DNA from: Streptomyces abyssalis
Lineage (GTDB): Bacteria > Actinomycetota > Actinomycetes > Streptomycetales > Streptomycetaceae
Assembly (NCBI RefSeq): GCF_001751365.1
Contig: NZ_LJGT01000041.1
Coordinates: forward strand, 304,208 to 368,207
Direction of reading: 5' to 3'
Length of the DNA stretch: 64,000 nt
Position numbers and translations under genes: made by a program. Below are positions 34,204 through 42,778 of this stretch, piece by piece. How positions within the stretch are numbered: the first letter of the stretch is position 1; each line of letters starts with the position of its first letter. Under the pieces are notes generated by a model that saw only the letters and a program-made list of their open reading frames with translations, was not told the DNA's origin and did no database searches.

Positions 34204-35163
34204 ATGAAGAACAAGCAGATACGCAAGACGGTCGTCGCCGGAATCGGCATTCTCGGTGCGCTCTCCCTCAGCGCGTGCGGCGCCGCCGAGACCAACAGCG
34301 GCGGAGGCACGGACGACAAAGTCGTCCTCGCCGAACCTTCCTGGGTGGGCGCTCAGGCCAACGCCGCGGTCGTGAAGAAGCTCATGGAGGACGAGCTCGA
34401 CGTCAAGGTCGAGGCCAAGCAGATGGACGAGCCCGTCGCCTTCGACGCGCTCGACAGCGGCAAGGCCGACGCGATCCTCGAGGACTGGCACGGCGTACCG
34501 AAGAAGGAGAAGAAGTACGTCGACGAGAAGAAGACCGTCGTCTCCGGCGGCGACCTCGGCGTCGTCGGGCACATCGGCTGGTTCGTGCCGAAGTACTACG
34601 CGGACAAGAATCCGGACGTCACGGACTACAAGAACCTCAACAAGTACGCCAAGGACTTCCGTACGTCCGAGAGCGGCGACAAGGGACACTTCATCGGTGC
34701 CGCCCCGTCGTACTCGCAGCACGACAAGGAACTGATCAAGAACTTCGACCTCGACTACAAGCACATCCCCAGCGGTGCCGAGGCGGCACAGCTGAAGGAG
34801 ATCCAGCGGCTCTACGAGGCCAAGAAGCCGTTCCTCACCTACTGGTGGGAGCCGCAGTGGATGAACAACAAGATCGACATGGTCGAGGTCGAACTGCCGA
34901 AGCACACGCCTGGCTGCGAGGAGCCGGCTGCGAAGGCGAAGTGCGGCTACGAGACGAACCAGTTGGAGAAGTTCCTCAACGCGGACTTCGCGAAGAGCAA
35001 CAGCGACGCCGCGAAGTTCATCAAGAACTTCAAGTGGACCACCAAGGACCAGAACGAGGTCGCGGGTGACATCGCCGGCAAGAAGATGAAGCCGGAGGAC
35101 GCGGCCGAGAAGTGGATCAAGGCGAACAAGTCCACCTGGGAGAAGTGGCTCCCCAAGAAGTGA
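34204..35163 (+). CDS. Glycine betaine ABC transporter substrate-binding lipoprotein
   Basis: 319 residues from ATG 34204. The signal ends in a lipobox, LSLSAC (Cys about residue 23). The OpuAC-type domain has a Trp/Tyr-rich ligand cage (EPSWVGAQANAAVV, LEDWHGVPKK, IGWFVPKYYADKNPDV, FLTYWWEPQWM). Lys-rich surface composition is typical. It follows the permease after 66 bases and is followed by a strong terminator, so it is the last gene of the osmoprotection operon. Confidence 0.92.
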   Translation: MKNKQIRKTVVAGIGILGALSLSACGAAETNSGGGTDDKVVLAEPSWVGAQANAAVVKKLMEDELDVKVEAKQMDEPVAFDALDSGKADAILEDWHGVPKKEKKYVDEKKTVVSGGDLGVVGHIGWFVPKYYADKNPDVTDYKNLNKYAKDFRTSESGDKGHFIGAAPSYSQHDKELIKNFDLDYKHIPSGAEAAQLKEIQRLYEAKKPFLTYWWEPQWMNNKIDMVEVELPKHTPGCEEPAAKAKCGYETNQLEKFLNADFAKSNSDAAKFIKNFKWTTKDQNEVAGDIAGKKMKPEDAAEKWIKANKSTWEKWLPKK

Positions 35164-35202
35164 CGCCGAGGCGCCTCCGCTGAGGCGCGGGCTTCACGCG
35201 GT

Positions 35203-35239
35203 ACGGGGCCGGGGCACCGCACGGGTGCCCCGGCCCCGT
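35203..35239. terminator. 16-bp perfect terminator closing the betaine operon
   Basis: ACGGGGCCGGGGCACC (35203-35218), loop of 5, exact complement at 35224-35239. Lies between convergent genes, so likely acts both ways. Confidence 0.9.
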
Positions 35240-35315
35240 CGCGTTCCCGGCCTCGGAGGCCCCGGCGATGCCGGGAGCCGGACAAGGCAGGGCAGGGCGG
35301 GCGCGCCCCGCGCGC

Positions 35316-36050
35316 TCATCCGCCCCGCAGCTCGCGCGCCAGCCTCTCCACCGCGGCCCCCGCGCGCTGCGCGAGCCCCCCGCCGAACGTGATGCGGGAG
35401 GCCCCCGCGGCACCCAGTTCACGTGGCGACGGACCGCCGTCCACCCGGGCCAACGCGTTGACCGGGACGTTCAACTCCCTTGCCAGCACGCCGATGTCCC
35501 CGCCCGTAGCCCCTATCGGATAGACGCACTCGGCCCCGGCCGCGACGTAGAGCCGCCCACGTACCAGAGCGTCAGCCATGGGCTGGGCGGACCCGCGCAG
35601 ATACGTGTCGATGCGGGCGTTGACGAACAGCCGCCCGCCCGCGGCCTCGTGAACCGCTGTCAGGAAATCTGCCTGACGCCGCGGATCGACAAGCTCACCG
35701 CCTGCCGAGTCCTCCAGGTTGCAGCCGACGGCTCCGCTCTCCAGCAGCCGTTCGACGATCTCCTCCGGCCCCAGCCCGTAGCCCCGCTCGATGTCGGCGG
35801 TGACCGGCACGTCCACCGCCCGTACGATCCGGGCCACCGCGGCGAACATCTCGTCCGCCGGGGTGTGGCCGTCCTCGTACCCGAGCGATGCCGAGACCCC
35901 GTGGCTGGGCGTCGCGAGGGCCTCGAACCCCGCATCCGCGAAGATCCGCGCGCTCGCCGCGTCCCACGGCCCCGGCAGCACGAGGGGATCGCCGGCGGCG
36001 CGGCCGTGATGGAGCGACCGGAATCGCTCGACGCCCCCGCCGGCGGTCAC
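35316..36050 (-). CDS. Isocitrate lyase / PEP mutase family protein
   Basis: 244 residues from GTG 36050. A phosphoenolpyruvate mutase-type TIM barrel: VLPGPWDAASARIFADAGFEALATPSHG (substrate loop), VTADIERGYG (Mg-binding Asp), GCNLEDSAGG, FVNARIDTYL, and the shortened C-terminus. The family includes oxaloacetate decarboxylases, 2-methylisocitrate lyases and carboxyphosphonoenolpyruvate mutases; this short version cannot be assigned a substrate from sequence. The KKCGH motif of true isocitrate lyase is absent. Single gene, convergent with the betaine operon. Confidence 0.8.
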   Translation of the reverse strand: MTAGGGVERFRSLHHGRAAGDPLVLPGPWDAASARIFADAGFEALATPSHGVSASLGYEDGHTPADEMFAAVARIVRAVDVPVTADIERGYGLGPEEIVERLLESGAVGCNLEDSAGGELVDPRRQADFLTAVHEAAGGRLFVNARIDTYLRGSAQPMADALVRGRLYVAAGAECVYPIGATGGDIGVLARELNVPVNALARVDGGPSPRELGAAGASRITFGGGLAQRAGAAVERLARELRGG

Positions 36051-36263
36051 CGCTCGCCCCGTTCCGCGGGAAACCCCGCCCGCCTCACACGGGTCGTCCT
36101 CTGGAAGCAGTCAGATGCCCTCGTCATGCTGCCCGACTCTACGAGCTGCCACCGACAGCCACTGCCGGACTTCTCCCGGAACACCGGGCCCTCGGCAAGT
36201 CGGGCAGCGCACGTCAGCTCAGCGCGTCAGGGCAGCGCGCCAGGGCGGCCCGTCAGGGCAGGA

Positions 36264-37628
36264 TCACGCCTGCTTCGAGGCCAGCCGGACGACGGTGACG
36301 TCCGGGTCGGCGCCCACCCGGACCGGCGGTCCGAAGGCTCCGGCTCCACGGGTGACATAGAGCTGGGTGTCCCCGTACCGCTCCAGGCCGGCGACCGTCG
36401 GATTGGCGAGCGCCGCGAGGTACTGGCCGGGCCAGAGCTGGCCGCCGTGGGAGTGCCCGGACAGCTGGAGGTCCACGCCGTGATCGACCGCGTCGTGGAT
36501 CTGCACGGGCTGGTGTGCGAGCAGCACCGAGGCGCGGGAGGTGTCGCGGTCACCCAGGGCCTTGCCGAAGTCCGGCCCCTCGCCGCTCTCCTCGCCCTGT
36601 ACGTCGTTGACCCCCGCCAGGTCGAAGCCCGCAAGTTCCAGACGGGCGTTCTCCAGCGGATGCACGCCCAGCTCGCGTACGCGCTCCACCCATTCCGCCG
36701 CGTCCCCGAAGTACTCGTGGTTGCCGGTGACGAAGAACGTGCCGTGCCGCGACCGCAGCCGGCGCAGCGGCTCCGCCGCCGGTCCGATGTTCTCCACTGC
36801 TCCGTCGACGAGGTCGCCGACGATCGCGACCAGATCGGGCTGCGCGCTGTTGATCGTGCGCACGACGCGCTCGGCGTGCGAACGCCCCAGCACCGTCCCG
36901 AGATGGATGTCGCTGACGACCGCGATGCGGTAACCGTGCGCGGAGCGCGGCAACTTGGCCAGCGGCACGGTGACACGCTTGAGCGTGGGCCCGTTGAGCA
37001 CGTTGTACGCGCCCGCCGCGACCGTTCCTCCCGCGGCGAGGGCCGCACCGGCCGCGACCGTACGGGCCACGAAGAGCCGCCGTGAGGCGACAGCCGGGTC
37101 TCCGGACCCGCCGGCCGGGCCTACGCCTGAATCCGCGCCGGACCCGCCGGCCGCACCCGCCGTCCCCGACCCGTCCTCCACATCCGCGGCCTTCGCCGCG
37201 GTCGCGGTCGCCGGGCCCCCGGACCGGCCGGGGCGCGCGTCGGCCGGAGCCGTCTGCGCCGGCGCCGCGTCAGGGGCCGGCCGCGCGGGGGCGCCCGCCG
37301 CTGCGGCCCGCCGCTCCAGGTACCGCCGCAGCAGCGGCCGTACGGCCTCGCCCACGGCCACGGCCATCAGCAGATAGAGCAGCAGCGCCATCCACATGTA
37401 GCCGGGCCACGCCAGCACCCGCTGCAGCCCGAAGGGCGCCTCGCTGCGCCCGACGACCAGGTTGACGATCATGAGCACGGGCAGCGCGAAGGCCAGCACC
37501 GTCCCCGTACGCCGCCACACGCTGCCGCGCGCGGACACGTCACGTACGAGACGCCGCCACAGATACCAGTGGGCGCACCCCATCAGTCCGAGCACCGTCA
37601 GCGCGATGATCAGGAAGACCACGGTCAC
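36264..37628 (-). CDS. Membrane-anchored metallophosphoesterase
   Basis: 454 residues. Three or four N-terminal membrane segments (VFLIIALTVLGLMGCAHWYLW, LAFALPVLMIVNLVV, YMWMALLLYLLMAVAVG), a Pro/Ala-rich linker, then a Tat-like SRRLFVARTVAAGAALAAGG segment before the catalytic domain. The calcineurin-type motifs are intact: VVSDIHLG, IVGDLVDG, FFVTGNHEYF, LLAHQP, LQLSGHSHGGQLWP. This is the YkuE/YaeI-like class, which hydrolyses phosphodiesters or lipid precursors such as UDP-diacylglucosamine analogues; substrate unknown. The start at 37628 directly abuts the next small gene (15 bases), so the two are one unit. Confidence 0.85.
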   Translation of the reverse strand: MTVVFLIIALTVLGLMGCAHWYLWRRLVRDVSARGSVWRRTGTVLAFALPVLMIVNLVVGRSEAPFGLQRVLAWPGYMWMALLLYLLMAVAVGEAVRPLLRRYLERRAAAAGAPARPAPDAAPAQTAPADARPGRSGGPATATAAKAADVEDGSGTAGAAGGSGADSGVGPAGGSGDPAVASRRLFVARTVAAGAALAAGGTVAAGAYNVLNGPTLKRVTVPLAKLPRSAHGYRIAVVSDIHLGTVLGRSHAERVVRTINSAQPDLVAIVGDLVDGAVENIGPAAEPLRRLRSRHGTFFVTGNHEYFGDAAEWVERVRELGVHPLENARLELAGFDLAGVNDVQGEESGEGPDFGKALGDRDTSRASVLLAHQPVQIHDAVDHGVDLQLSGHSHGGQLWPGQYLAALANPTVAGLERYGDTQLYVTRGAGAFGPPVRVGADPDVTVVRLASKQA

Positions 37629-37643
37629 GGCCCACCCTCCCCT

Positions 37644-37934
37644 TTACTCTCCGGGTCTGCCCCGGAGAGCCCTCAGCCCCCGGAATCCGATGATGCCGAT
37701 CGCCGTGCCCAGCAGGAACGACACGATCGCGAGCAGCAGATGAACCCAAAAGTAACCGGTCGGCTCACCGGCGTCGTCGAAAGCAAGCCCGCTGCCGTCA
37801 GCCCAGAGGTTCCTGACGAAGGTGATCCACAGGAACCAGGACCAGACCCCGAAGGCGAGCAGGAACCAGGACACGCGACGGCTGAGAGTGAGCGGGCGGA
37901 GAGCGGAGGAACGTGTGCCCTGAGACTGACTCAT
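37644..37934 (-). CDS. SCO4848-type small membrane protein
   Basis: 96 residues with two membrane segments (VSWFLLAFGVWSWFLWITFV and FWVHLLLAIVSFLLGTAIGIIGFRGLRAL). The order RRVSWFLLAFGVWSWFLWITFVRN is characteristic of the SCO4848 family as I recall it. It lies 15 bases before the metallophosphoesterase gene and divergent from the D-Ala-D-Ala carboxypeptidase. Function unknown. Confidence 0.8.
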   Translation of the reverse strand: MSQSQGTRSSALRPLTLSRRVSWFLLAFGVWSWFLWITFVRNLWADGSGLAFDDAGEPTGYFWVHLLLAIVSFLLGTAIGIIGFRGLRALRGRPGE

Positions 37935-38045
37935 GGGTCAAGTATGGCTATCGGCCCAATGAGGTAGCCCGGGAGGGGCCAACTGACCGGCCCCATGGGG
38001 GAGTGCGATGTCCACAAGTGTTCGAGAGGCATGTAATTTCGCCCT

Positions 38046-39608
38046 GTGCCGACTTCCTCACACCGCGCCGTTCGCATGTCTGCGACAGCCGCAGCCGCCC
38101 TGTCCCTAGCGCTCCTCGTCCCGGCATCGCTCGGGGGCACCGCGCACGCGGCGTCACCCGGCGCCGCACGCGCCGGTTCTCCCGCCGCCGCGACGGACGA
38201 CGACGCCGACCCGCAGCCGCCGGACCGCATGTCGACCGTCGGCGGGAAGCTGCTCGGCTCACCCGGTACGCAGATGAAACCGAAGCCCGGACAGGATCCG
38301 CCAGGGCTCCCCGAGGATCTGACCGCACGCTCGTGGATCGTCTCCGACGCCGAGTCGGGTGAGGTGCTGGCCGCGCACAACGCGCACTGGAAGCTCCCCC
38401 CGGCCAGCACGCTGAAGATGCTCTTCGCGGACACCGTGCTGCCGAAGTTCCCACAGACGAAGACGCACAAGGTCAAGGCGTCCGACCTGGAAGGCATGGG
38501 CGAGGGCAGCAGCCTCGTCGGCGTGAAGGAGGACCAGACGTACAGCGTGCGCGACCTGTGGCGCGGCGTCTTCCTGCGCTCCGGGAACGACGCGGTGCAC
38601 GTCCTCGCCGCCATGAACGGCGGCAAGGACAAGACAGTGCGCGAGATGAACGAGCAGGCCGCGAAGCTCCGCGCCGAGGACACCAACGTCGTCAGCCCAG
38701 ACGGCTACGACAAGAAGGGCCAGGTCTCCTCCGCGTACGACCTGACGCTCTTCGCCCGCTCCGGGATGCAGAAGGCCGACTTCCGCGAGTACGCCTCGAC
38801 GGCCCGCGCCCAGTTCCCCGGCGAGAAGAAGGAGGGCGAGAAGCGCGAGACGTACGAGATCCAGAACACCAACCGCCTGCTGACCGGCGACATCGGTCTC
38901 GACGCCTACCCGGGCATCGCCGGTGTGAAGAACGGCTCGACCTCGGAGGCGGGGGCGACCTTCACCGGCGTCGCACAGCGCGGCGACCGCGTGCTGCTGG
39001 TGACGACGATGCACCCCGACGGCCGGCAGGGCGGGCTCGAGGTCTACAAGGAGACCGCCAAGCTCTTCGACTGGGGCTTCAAGGCCGCGGAGAAGGTCCG
39101 GCCCGTCGGTGAACTCGTCGCGCCGGACGGGGCCGGTGCCTCCGGGAAGTCCGGCGACCGCGAGGACCGCGGCAAGGCCGCAGGGCAGACCGCCGGGGCC
39201 GACGGCGGCGAGGAGGACTCGGGCGGAGTCGGCGTCGCCATCGGCGTCACCGGAGGCTGCCTGGTGCTGGTGGCCGCGGTGGCCTACGCCGTGCACCGCA
39301 GGTGGCCGATCCCGGATCTGTCGAAGCTGCGGCGTCTTCCGTTCGGGCAGGGGCCGGCCCCTGACGCTTCCGGCACCCGTTCCGGAGCCGCGCCGGTGTC
39401 CGGGGCCGGAGCAGGCTCCACGCCGGTGTCCGGATCCGCGTCCGGGTCCGCGTCCGGGTCGGACTCAGGTTCCGCGTCGGCTTCCGGCTCCGTAGCCGGC
39501 TCCGGCTCCGGCTCGGCCGCCGGCGAGCCGGAGGCCGGGCCCGCGGACCGCCCCGGCCCGGACCCGGCTACGGGGTCGGACCGCGTGGGTGCTCGCGACC
39601 CCGACTGA
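38046..39608 (+). CDS. D-alanyl-D-alanine carboxypeptidase (S11) with C-terminal membrane anchor
   Basis: GTG 38046 gives 520 residues; no good SD is visible, and ATG 38076 is possible. A signal peptide ends near HAASPG. The penicillin-binding domain has Ser121-x-x-Lys124 (PASTLKM), Ser179-Gly-Asn181 and Lys295-Asn-Gly297, the last replacing the usual KTG, as in several actinobacterial homologues. It trims the terminal D-Ala of peptidoglycan stem peptides. A hydrophobic segment follows at about 395-418 (VGVAIGVTGGCLVLVAAVAYAV), then a Ser/Gly-repeat tail encoded by TCCGG-type hexamers. The 3' end overlaps the convergent YihY gene by 41 bases. Confidence 0.9.
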   Translation: MPTSSHRAVRMSATAAAALSLALLVPASLGGTAHAASPGAARAGSPAAATDDDADPQPPDRMSTVGGKLLGSPGTQMKPKPGQDPPGLPEDLTARSWIVSDAESGEVLAAHNAHWKLPPASTLKMLFADTVLPKFPQTKTHKVKASDLEGMGEGSSLVGVKEDQTYSVRDLWRGVFLRSGNDAVHVLAAMNGGKDKTVREMNEQAAKLRAEDTNVVSPDGYDKKGQVSSAYDLTLFARSGMQKADFREYASTARAQFPGEKKEGEKRETYEIQNTNRLLTGDIGLDAYPGIAGVKNGSTSEAGATFTGVAQRGDRVLLVTTMHPDGRQGGLEVYKETAKLFDWGFKAAEKVRPVGELVAPDGAGASGKSGDREDRGKAAGQTAGADGGEEDSGGVGVAIGVTGGCLVLVAAVAYAVHRRWPIPDLSKLRRLPFGQGPAPDASGTRSGAAPVSGAGAGSTPVSGSASGSASGSDSGSASASGSVAGSGSGSAAGEPEAGPADRPGPDPATGSDRVGARDPD

Positions 39609-40557
39609 CGCTCTTTCCGTTCTCCACGTCGCCTGCGGGAGCGGCGCGTTCGGACTCCACGGGTTCGGGGGCGCCGCTCCCCAGCGCGTCGATCTCCTCG
39701 ATCGGCTTCAGGGTGCGTTCCGTCGCCGTCCACGAGGCGCAGAAGAGCATCAGCTTCGCCATGAAACTGATCCAGAGCAGCAGCGCGATGGGCGTACCGA
39801 ACGCCCCGTAGACGCTCTTCGCGGCGACCCCCTGCAGATAGCCGCCCAGCAGCAGCTTCAGCAGCTCGAAGCCGACGGCACCCATCGCACAGGCCAGGAG
39901 AGTCGCGCGGCGGGGCGGGCGTACGCCGGGCAGCACCGTCAGCGCGTACCACAGCAGCGCGAAGTCGGCCGCCAGGGCCGCGCCGTACCCGGCGGCGCTC
40001 AGCAGGACCGACCCGACGCCGTTCTCTCCGATCCCCACCCGTCCGGCCGCCCAGTTGACCGCCGACACGGCGAAGGCCGACCCGGCGAGGGAGAAGAGCC
40101 CGACCAGGCCGAGCCCGGCCAGCGCCCCGAGGTCCTTCAGCTTCAGCACGACCAGGTTGCCCGGGTCCTCCTCCAGGTCCCACAGGGCGCGCAGGCTCTC
40201 CCGGAGCGTGCCGACCCAGTTGACGCCGGTGACGACGAGGATCAGACCGGCGATGAGCCCGATGGTGCCGGCGTTGTCGGCCAGCGACTGCAGATCGAGC
40301 TCGCCGGAGATGCCCGGGACCTGGCGGTCGATCGTGTGCTGCACGGTCCGCATCCGTTCCGGCGTCAGCAGTGAGGCGCCGACGGCGGCGAAGACCGCGA
40401 ACATGGGGAAGAGGGAGATGAAGCTGGTGAAGGTGACGGACGCCGCGTGCCGGGTCCATTTGTGCTCGTCCAGGTGCTGGTAGACCCGCCAGACGCGGGT
40501 CCGGAAGAACCATGCCGCCACGGGACCGATCACCGGCAGCTTCGTCAGCCAGTCCAT
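39568..40557 (-). CDS. YihY/BrkB family membrane protein
   Basis: 329 residues from ATG 40557. Six membrane segments with the family's hallmark opening RHAASVTFTSFISLFPMFAVFAAVG and the YGAFGTPIALLLWISFMAKLMLFCA ending. The C-terminal about 45 residues are polar and Pro/Glu-rich. Proteins of this family were once called ribonuclease BN, and no enzymatic role is supported by the sequence; a transporter or envelope function is more likely. It overlaps the carboxypeptidase tail by 41 bases at the 3' end. Confidence 0.88.
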   Translation of the reverse strand: MDWLTKLPVIGPVAAWFFRTRVWRVYQHLDEHKWTRHAASVTFTSFISLFPMFAVFAAVGASLLTPERMRTVQHTIDRQVPGISGELDLQSLADNAGTIGLIAGLILVVTGVNWVGTLRESLRALWDLEEDPGNLVVLKLKDLGALAGLGLVGLFSLAGSAFAVSAVNWAAGRVGIGENGVGSVLLSAAGYGAALAADFALLWYALTVLPGVRPPRRATLLACAMGAVGFELLKLLLGGYLQGVAAKSVYGAFGTPIALLLWISFMAKLMLFCASWTATERTLKPIEEIDALGSGAPEPVESERAAPAGDVENGKSVSRGREHPRGPTP

Positions 40558-40697
40558 GATCGGCGATTACCCGCTGCGGGGGCTCTCACCCCGCCCGCCG
40601 CGGGATGCACGCAGCGGACGTGGTTCATCCGGACCGTCCGCGCCGGGCGTCCGCGCAGGACCGCCCTCGCCGGGGGCGCCCCGCCGAGGGCCGCCGC

Positions 40698-41321
40698 TCA
40701 GTGCAGCGGAGCGAAGGAGTCCGCGCCGTCCTCCCGGACCGGGAAGGGCTGCGGCACCTGCCGGGGGACGCCGGAGACCGACAACGGTGTCTCCTCGCCC
40801 GACCCGAAGGTGAACTTCCGCTGGAGGCGCCACACCAGATCGGAGCCCTGCTCGTAGAGCGCGAAGCCCGTGGCCGTCCAGGACGCCTCGAATCCGGCCA
40901 GCTCCTCCTGCGCCCGGTCCATGGACTCCTCGGAGATCCCGTGCGCGACGGTGACGTGCGGGTGGTACGGAAAGGCGAGCTCACGCGCGACCGGGCCCTC
41001 CGGCGCACGCACCTGCTCCTGGAGCCAGGAGCAGGCCGCGGCACCCTCGACGAGCCGCACGAATACCACGGGGGAGAGGGGGCGGAAGGTGTCGGTGCCC
41101 GACAGACGCAGCCCGAACGGCCGCCCCGACGCGGCCACCTCCGCCAGATGCGCCTCGATCTCCGGACGGTCGGCCGGGTCGGCCTCCGTCGGCGGGAGCA
41201 GCGTGATGTGGGTGGGGATGCCGTGGGCCGCCGGGTCGCCGAAGCTCGCACGCCGCTGCTGGAGCAGGCTGCCGTGCGGTTCGGGAACGGCGATCGATAC
41301 GCCGAGGGTGACGGTCCCCAC
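40698..41321 (-). CDS. 2'-5' RNA ligase-type 2H phosphoesterase
   Basis: The frame extends to 41390, but GTG 41321 has AGGAAGGAG six bases upstream and gives 207 residues. Two H-x-T motifs are present: HITLLPP (about residue 38) and HVTVAHG (about residue 121), the catalytic pair of the 2H phosphoesterase superfamily. Between them lies LRLSGTDTFRPLSPVVFVRL. Substrate unknown; family members act on cyclic phosphates or 2'-5' linked nucleotides. Lies 111 bases downstream of trpS on the same strand, possibly read through from it. Confidence 0.85.
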   Translation of the reverse strand: MGTVTLGVSIAVPEPHGSLLQQRRASFGDPAAHGIPTHITLLPPTEADPADRPEIEAHLAEVAASGRPFGLRLSGTDTFRPLSPVVFVRLVEGAAACSWLQEQVRAPEGPVARELAFPYHPHVTVAHGISEESMDRAQEELAGFEASWTATGFALYEQGSDLVWRLQRKFTFGSGEETPLSVSGVPRQVPQPFPVREDGADSFAPLH

Positions 41322-41432
41322 CTCGTGCTCCTTCCTGCTCGACGGCCGGTTCACGGGCCGCTGTCCGGGGTTGTCTGCTGTGAGCTGCATGTCTGTCCGA
41401 GTCGAGTCGCTGCCGGCGGTGTCCGTCGTGTC

Positions 41433-42446
41433 TCAGTGCTTGCCGGGCAGCAGGCCCACCTTGTCGTAGGCCTGTGCGAGCGTCTCCGCCGCAACGGCCC
41501 TTGCCTTCTCCGCGCCCTTGGCGAGGAGCGAGTCCAGCGTCTCGGGGTCGTCCAGGTATTCCCGTGTGCGGGCGCGGAACGGGGCGGCCCAGTCACTCAC
41601 GATCTCGGCGAGGTCGGTCTTCAGCGCACCGTAACCCTTGCCCGAGTACTTCTGCTCCACTTCCGCGATTGTGGAGTCCGTCAGCGTGGCGTGGATCGTG
41701 AGCAGATTGCTGATGCCCGGCTTGTTCTCCGGGTCGAAGCGGATCTCGGTGCCCGTGTCCGTCACCGCGCTCTTGATCTTCTTCGCCGAGGCCTTCGGGT
41801 CGTCCAGCAGGTCGATGATGCCCTTCGGCGACGACGCCGACTTGCTCATCTTGACCGTCGGGTCCTGCAGGTCGAAGATCTTCGCGGTCTCGCGCAGGAT
41901 GTACGCCTCGGGGACGGTGAAGATCTTGCCGTAGCGGCCGTTGAACCGCTCCGCGAGGTTCCTCGTGAGCTCGATGTGCTGCCGCTGGTCCTCGCCGACG
42001 GGGACCTGGTTGGCCTGGTAGATCAGGATGTCCGCGACCTGCAGGATCGGGTACGTGAAGAGGCCGACCGACGTACGGTCGGCGCCCTGCCGCGCGGACT
42101 TGTCCTTGAACTGCGTCATCCGTGAGGCCTCGCCGAAGCCCGTCAGACACTCCATCAGCCAGCTCAGCTGGGTGTGTTCAGGCACGTGGCTCTGAACGAA
42201 GAGCGTGCAGCGGTCGGGGTCCAGACCGGTGGCCAGCAGCTGCGCCGCCGCGAGGCGGGTGTTCTCCTGCAGCTCCTTCGGGTCCTGCGGAAGCGTCAGC
42301 GCGTGCAGGTCGACGACCATGTAGAACGCGTCGTGGGTCTCCTGCAGGGCGACCCACTGGCGAACGGCGCCCAGGTAGTTGCCGATGTGGAACGAGCCCG
42401 ATGTGGGCTGGATCCCGGAGAGTACGCGCGGACGGTCATTGGCCAT
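41433..42446 (-). CDS. trpS: Tryptophanyl-tRNA synthetase
   Basis: Charges tRNA-Trp. 337 residues, class I aminoacyl-tRNA synthetase. The N-terminal IQPTSGSFHIGNYLGA holds the HIGH-type motif (HIGN), and VKMSKSASSPKG holds KMSKS. PVGEDQRQHIELTRNLA and FTYPILQVADILIY are typical of TrpRS. It lacks extra domains. The leader carries two inverted repeats. Streptomyces often carry two trpS genes, one for indolmycin- or chuangxinmycin-type resistance; nothing here tells which this is. Confidence 0.95.
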   Translation of the reverse strand: MANDRPRVLSGIQPTSGSFHIGNYLGAVRQWVALQETHDAFYMVVDLHALTLPQDPKELQENTRLAAAQLLATGLDPDRCTLFVQSHVPEHTQLSWLMECLTGFGEASRMTQFKDKSARQGADRTSVGLFTYPILQVADILIYQANQVPVGEDQRQHIELTRNLAERFNGRYGKIFTVPEAYILRETAKIFDLQDPTVKMSKSASSPKGIIDLLDDPKASAKKIKSAVTDTGTEIRFDPENKPGISNLLTIHATLTDSTIAEVEQKYSGKGYGALKTDLAEIVSDWAAPFRARTREYLDDPETLDSLLAKGAEKARAVAAETLAQAYDKVGLLPGKH

Positions 42447-42457
42447 GCGCCCATTGT

Positions 42458-42503
42458 CTCAGGTCCCCCGGCTCGGGCGTGCACAGACGGGCAGTGACCT
42501 GAG
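42458..42503 (-). promoter_or_regulatory. 8-bp inverted repeat in the trpS leader
   Basis: On the transcript, CTCAGGTC (42503-42496) can pair with GACCTGAG (42465-42458), ending 12 bases before the trpS ATG. The pairing would take in part of the only SD-like GGGGGA stretch, so it could affect initiation. Confidence 0.35.
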
Positions 42504-42576
42504 GCACCGTGTCGGCGGCGCGCGCCGCCCCCGCGCGGTGCCCGGGTCCGCGTGCGCCGGACGCGCCCCGTCCGCG

Positions 42577-42620
42577 CAGGCGGTGCTTCCGCGGGGACCG
42601 TCCCGCGGAAGCACCGCCTG
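42577..42620. promoter_or_regulatory. 19-bp perfect hairpin in the trpS-rocD divergent region
   Basis: CAGGCGGTGCTTCCGCGGG (42577-42595) is exactly complementary to 42602-42620 with a 6-base loop. Between two divergent genes a plain terminator is unexpected, so an attenuator-like or structural role in one leader is plausible. Confidence 0.5.
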
Positions 42621-42655
42621 CGTCCGGCCCGTCCCGTGAGAACCCCGCACCGACC

Positions 42656-42670
42656 GCAAAGTTTCTTCGC
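42656..42670. promoter_or_regulatory. Imperfect palindrome upstream of rocD
   Basis: GCAAAG-TTT-CTTCGC, one mismatch, in an AT-richer patch about 110 bases before rocD. Candidate regulator site; family unknown. Confidence 0.3.
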
Positions 42671-42778
42671 ATCGCGGCGGGTGGACGATAGAAAGAGGCA
42701 GCCCTCCGCGATGCCACGGGAAGACGTCACCCGGCGGGAGGGCGCCGCGGGACCACACGAGACGAACGGAGACCCCGG

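Noticed and set aside
42447..42778. T-box riboswitch in the trpS leader
   Set aside because: No T-box consensus (AGGGUGGNACCGCG) or clear specifier loop; only generic hairpins are present.
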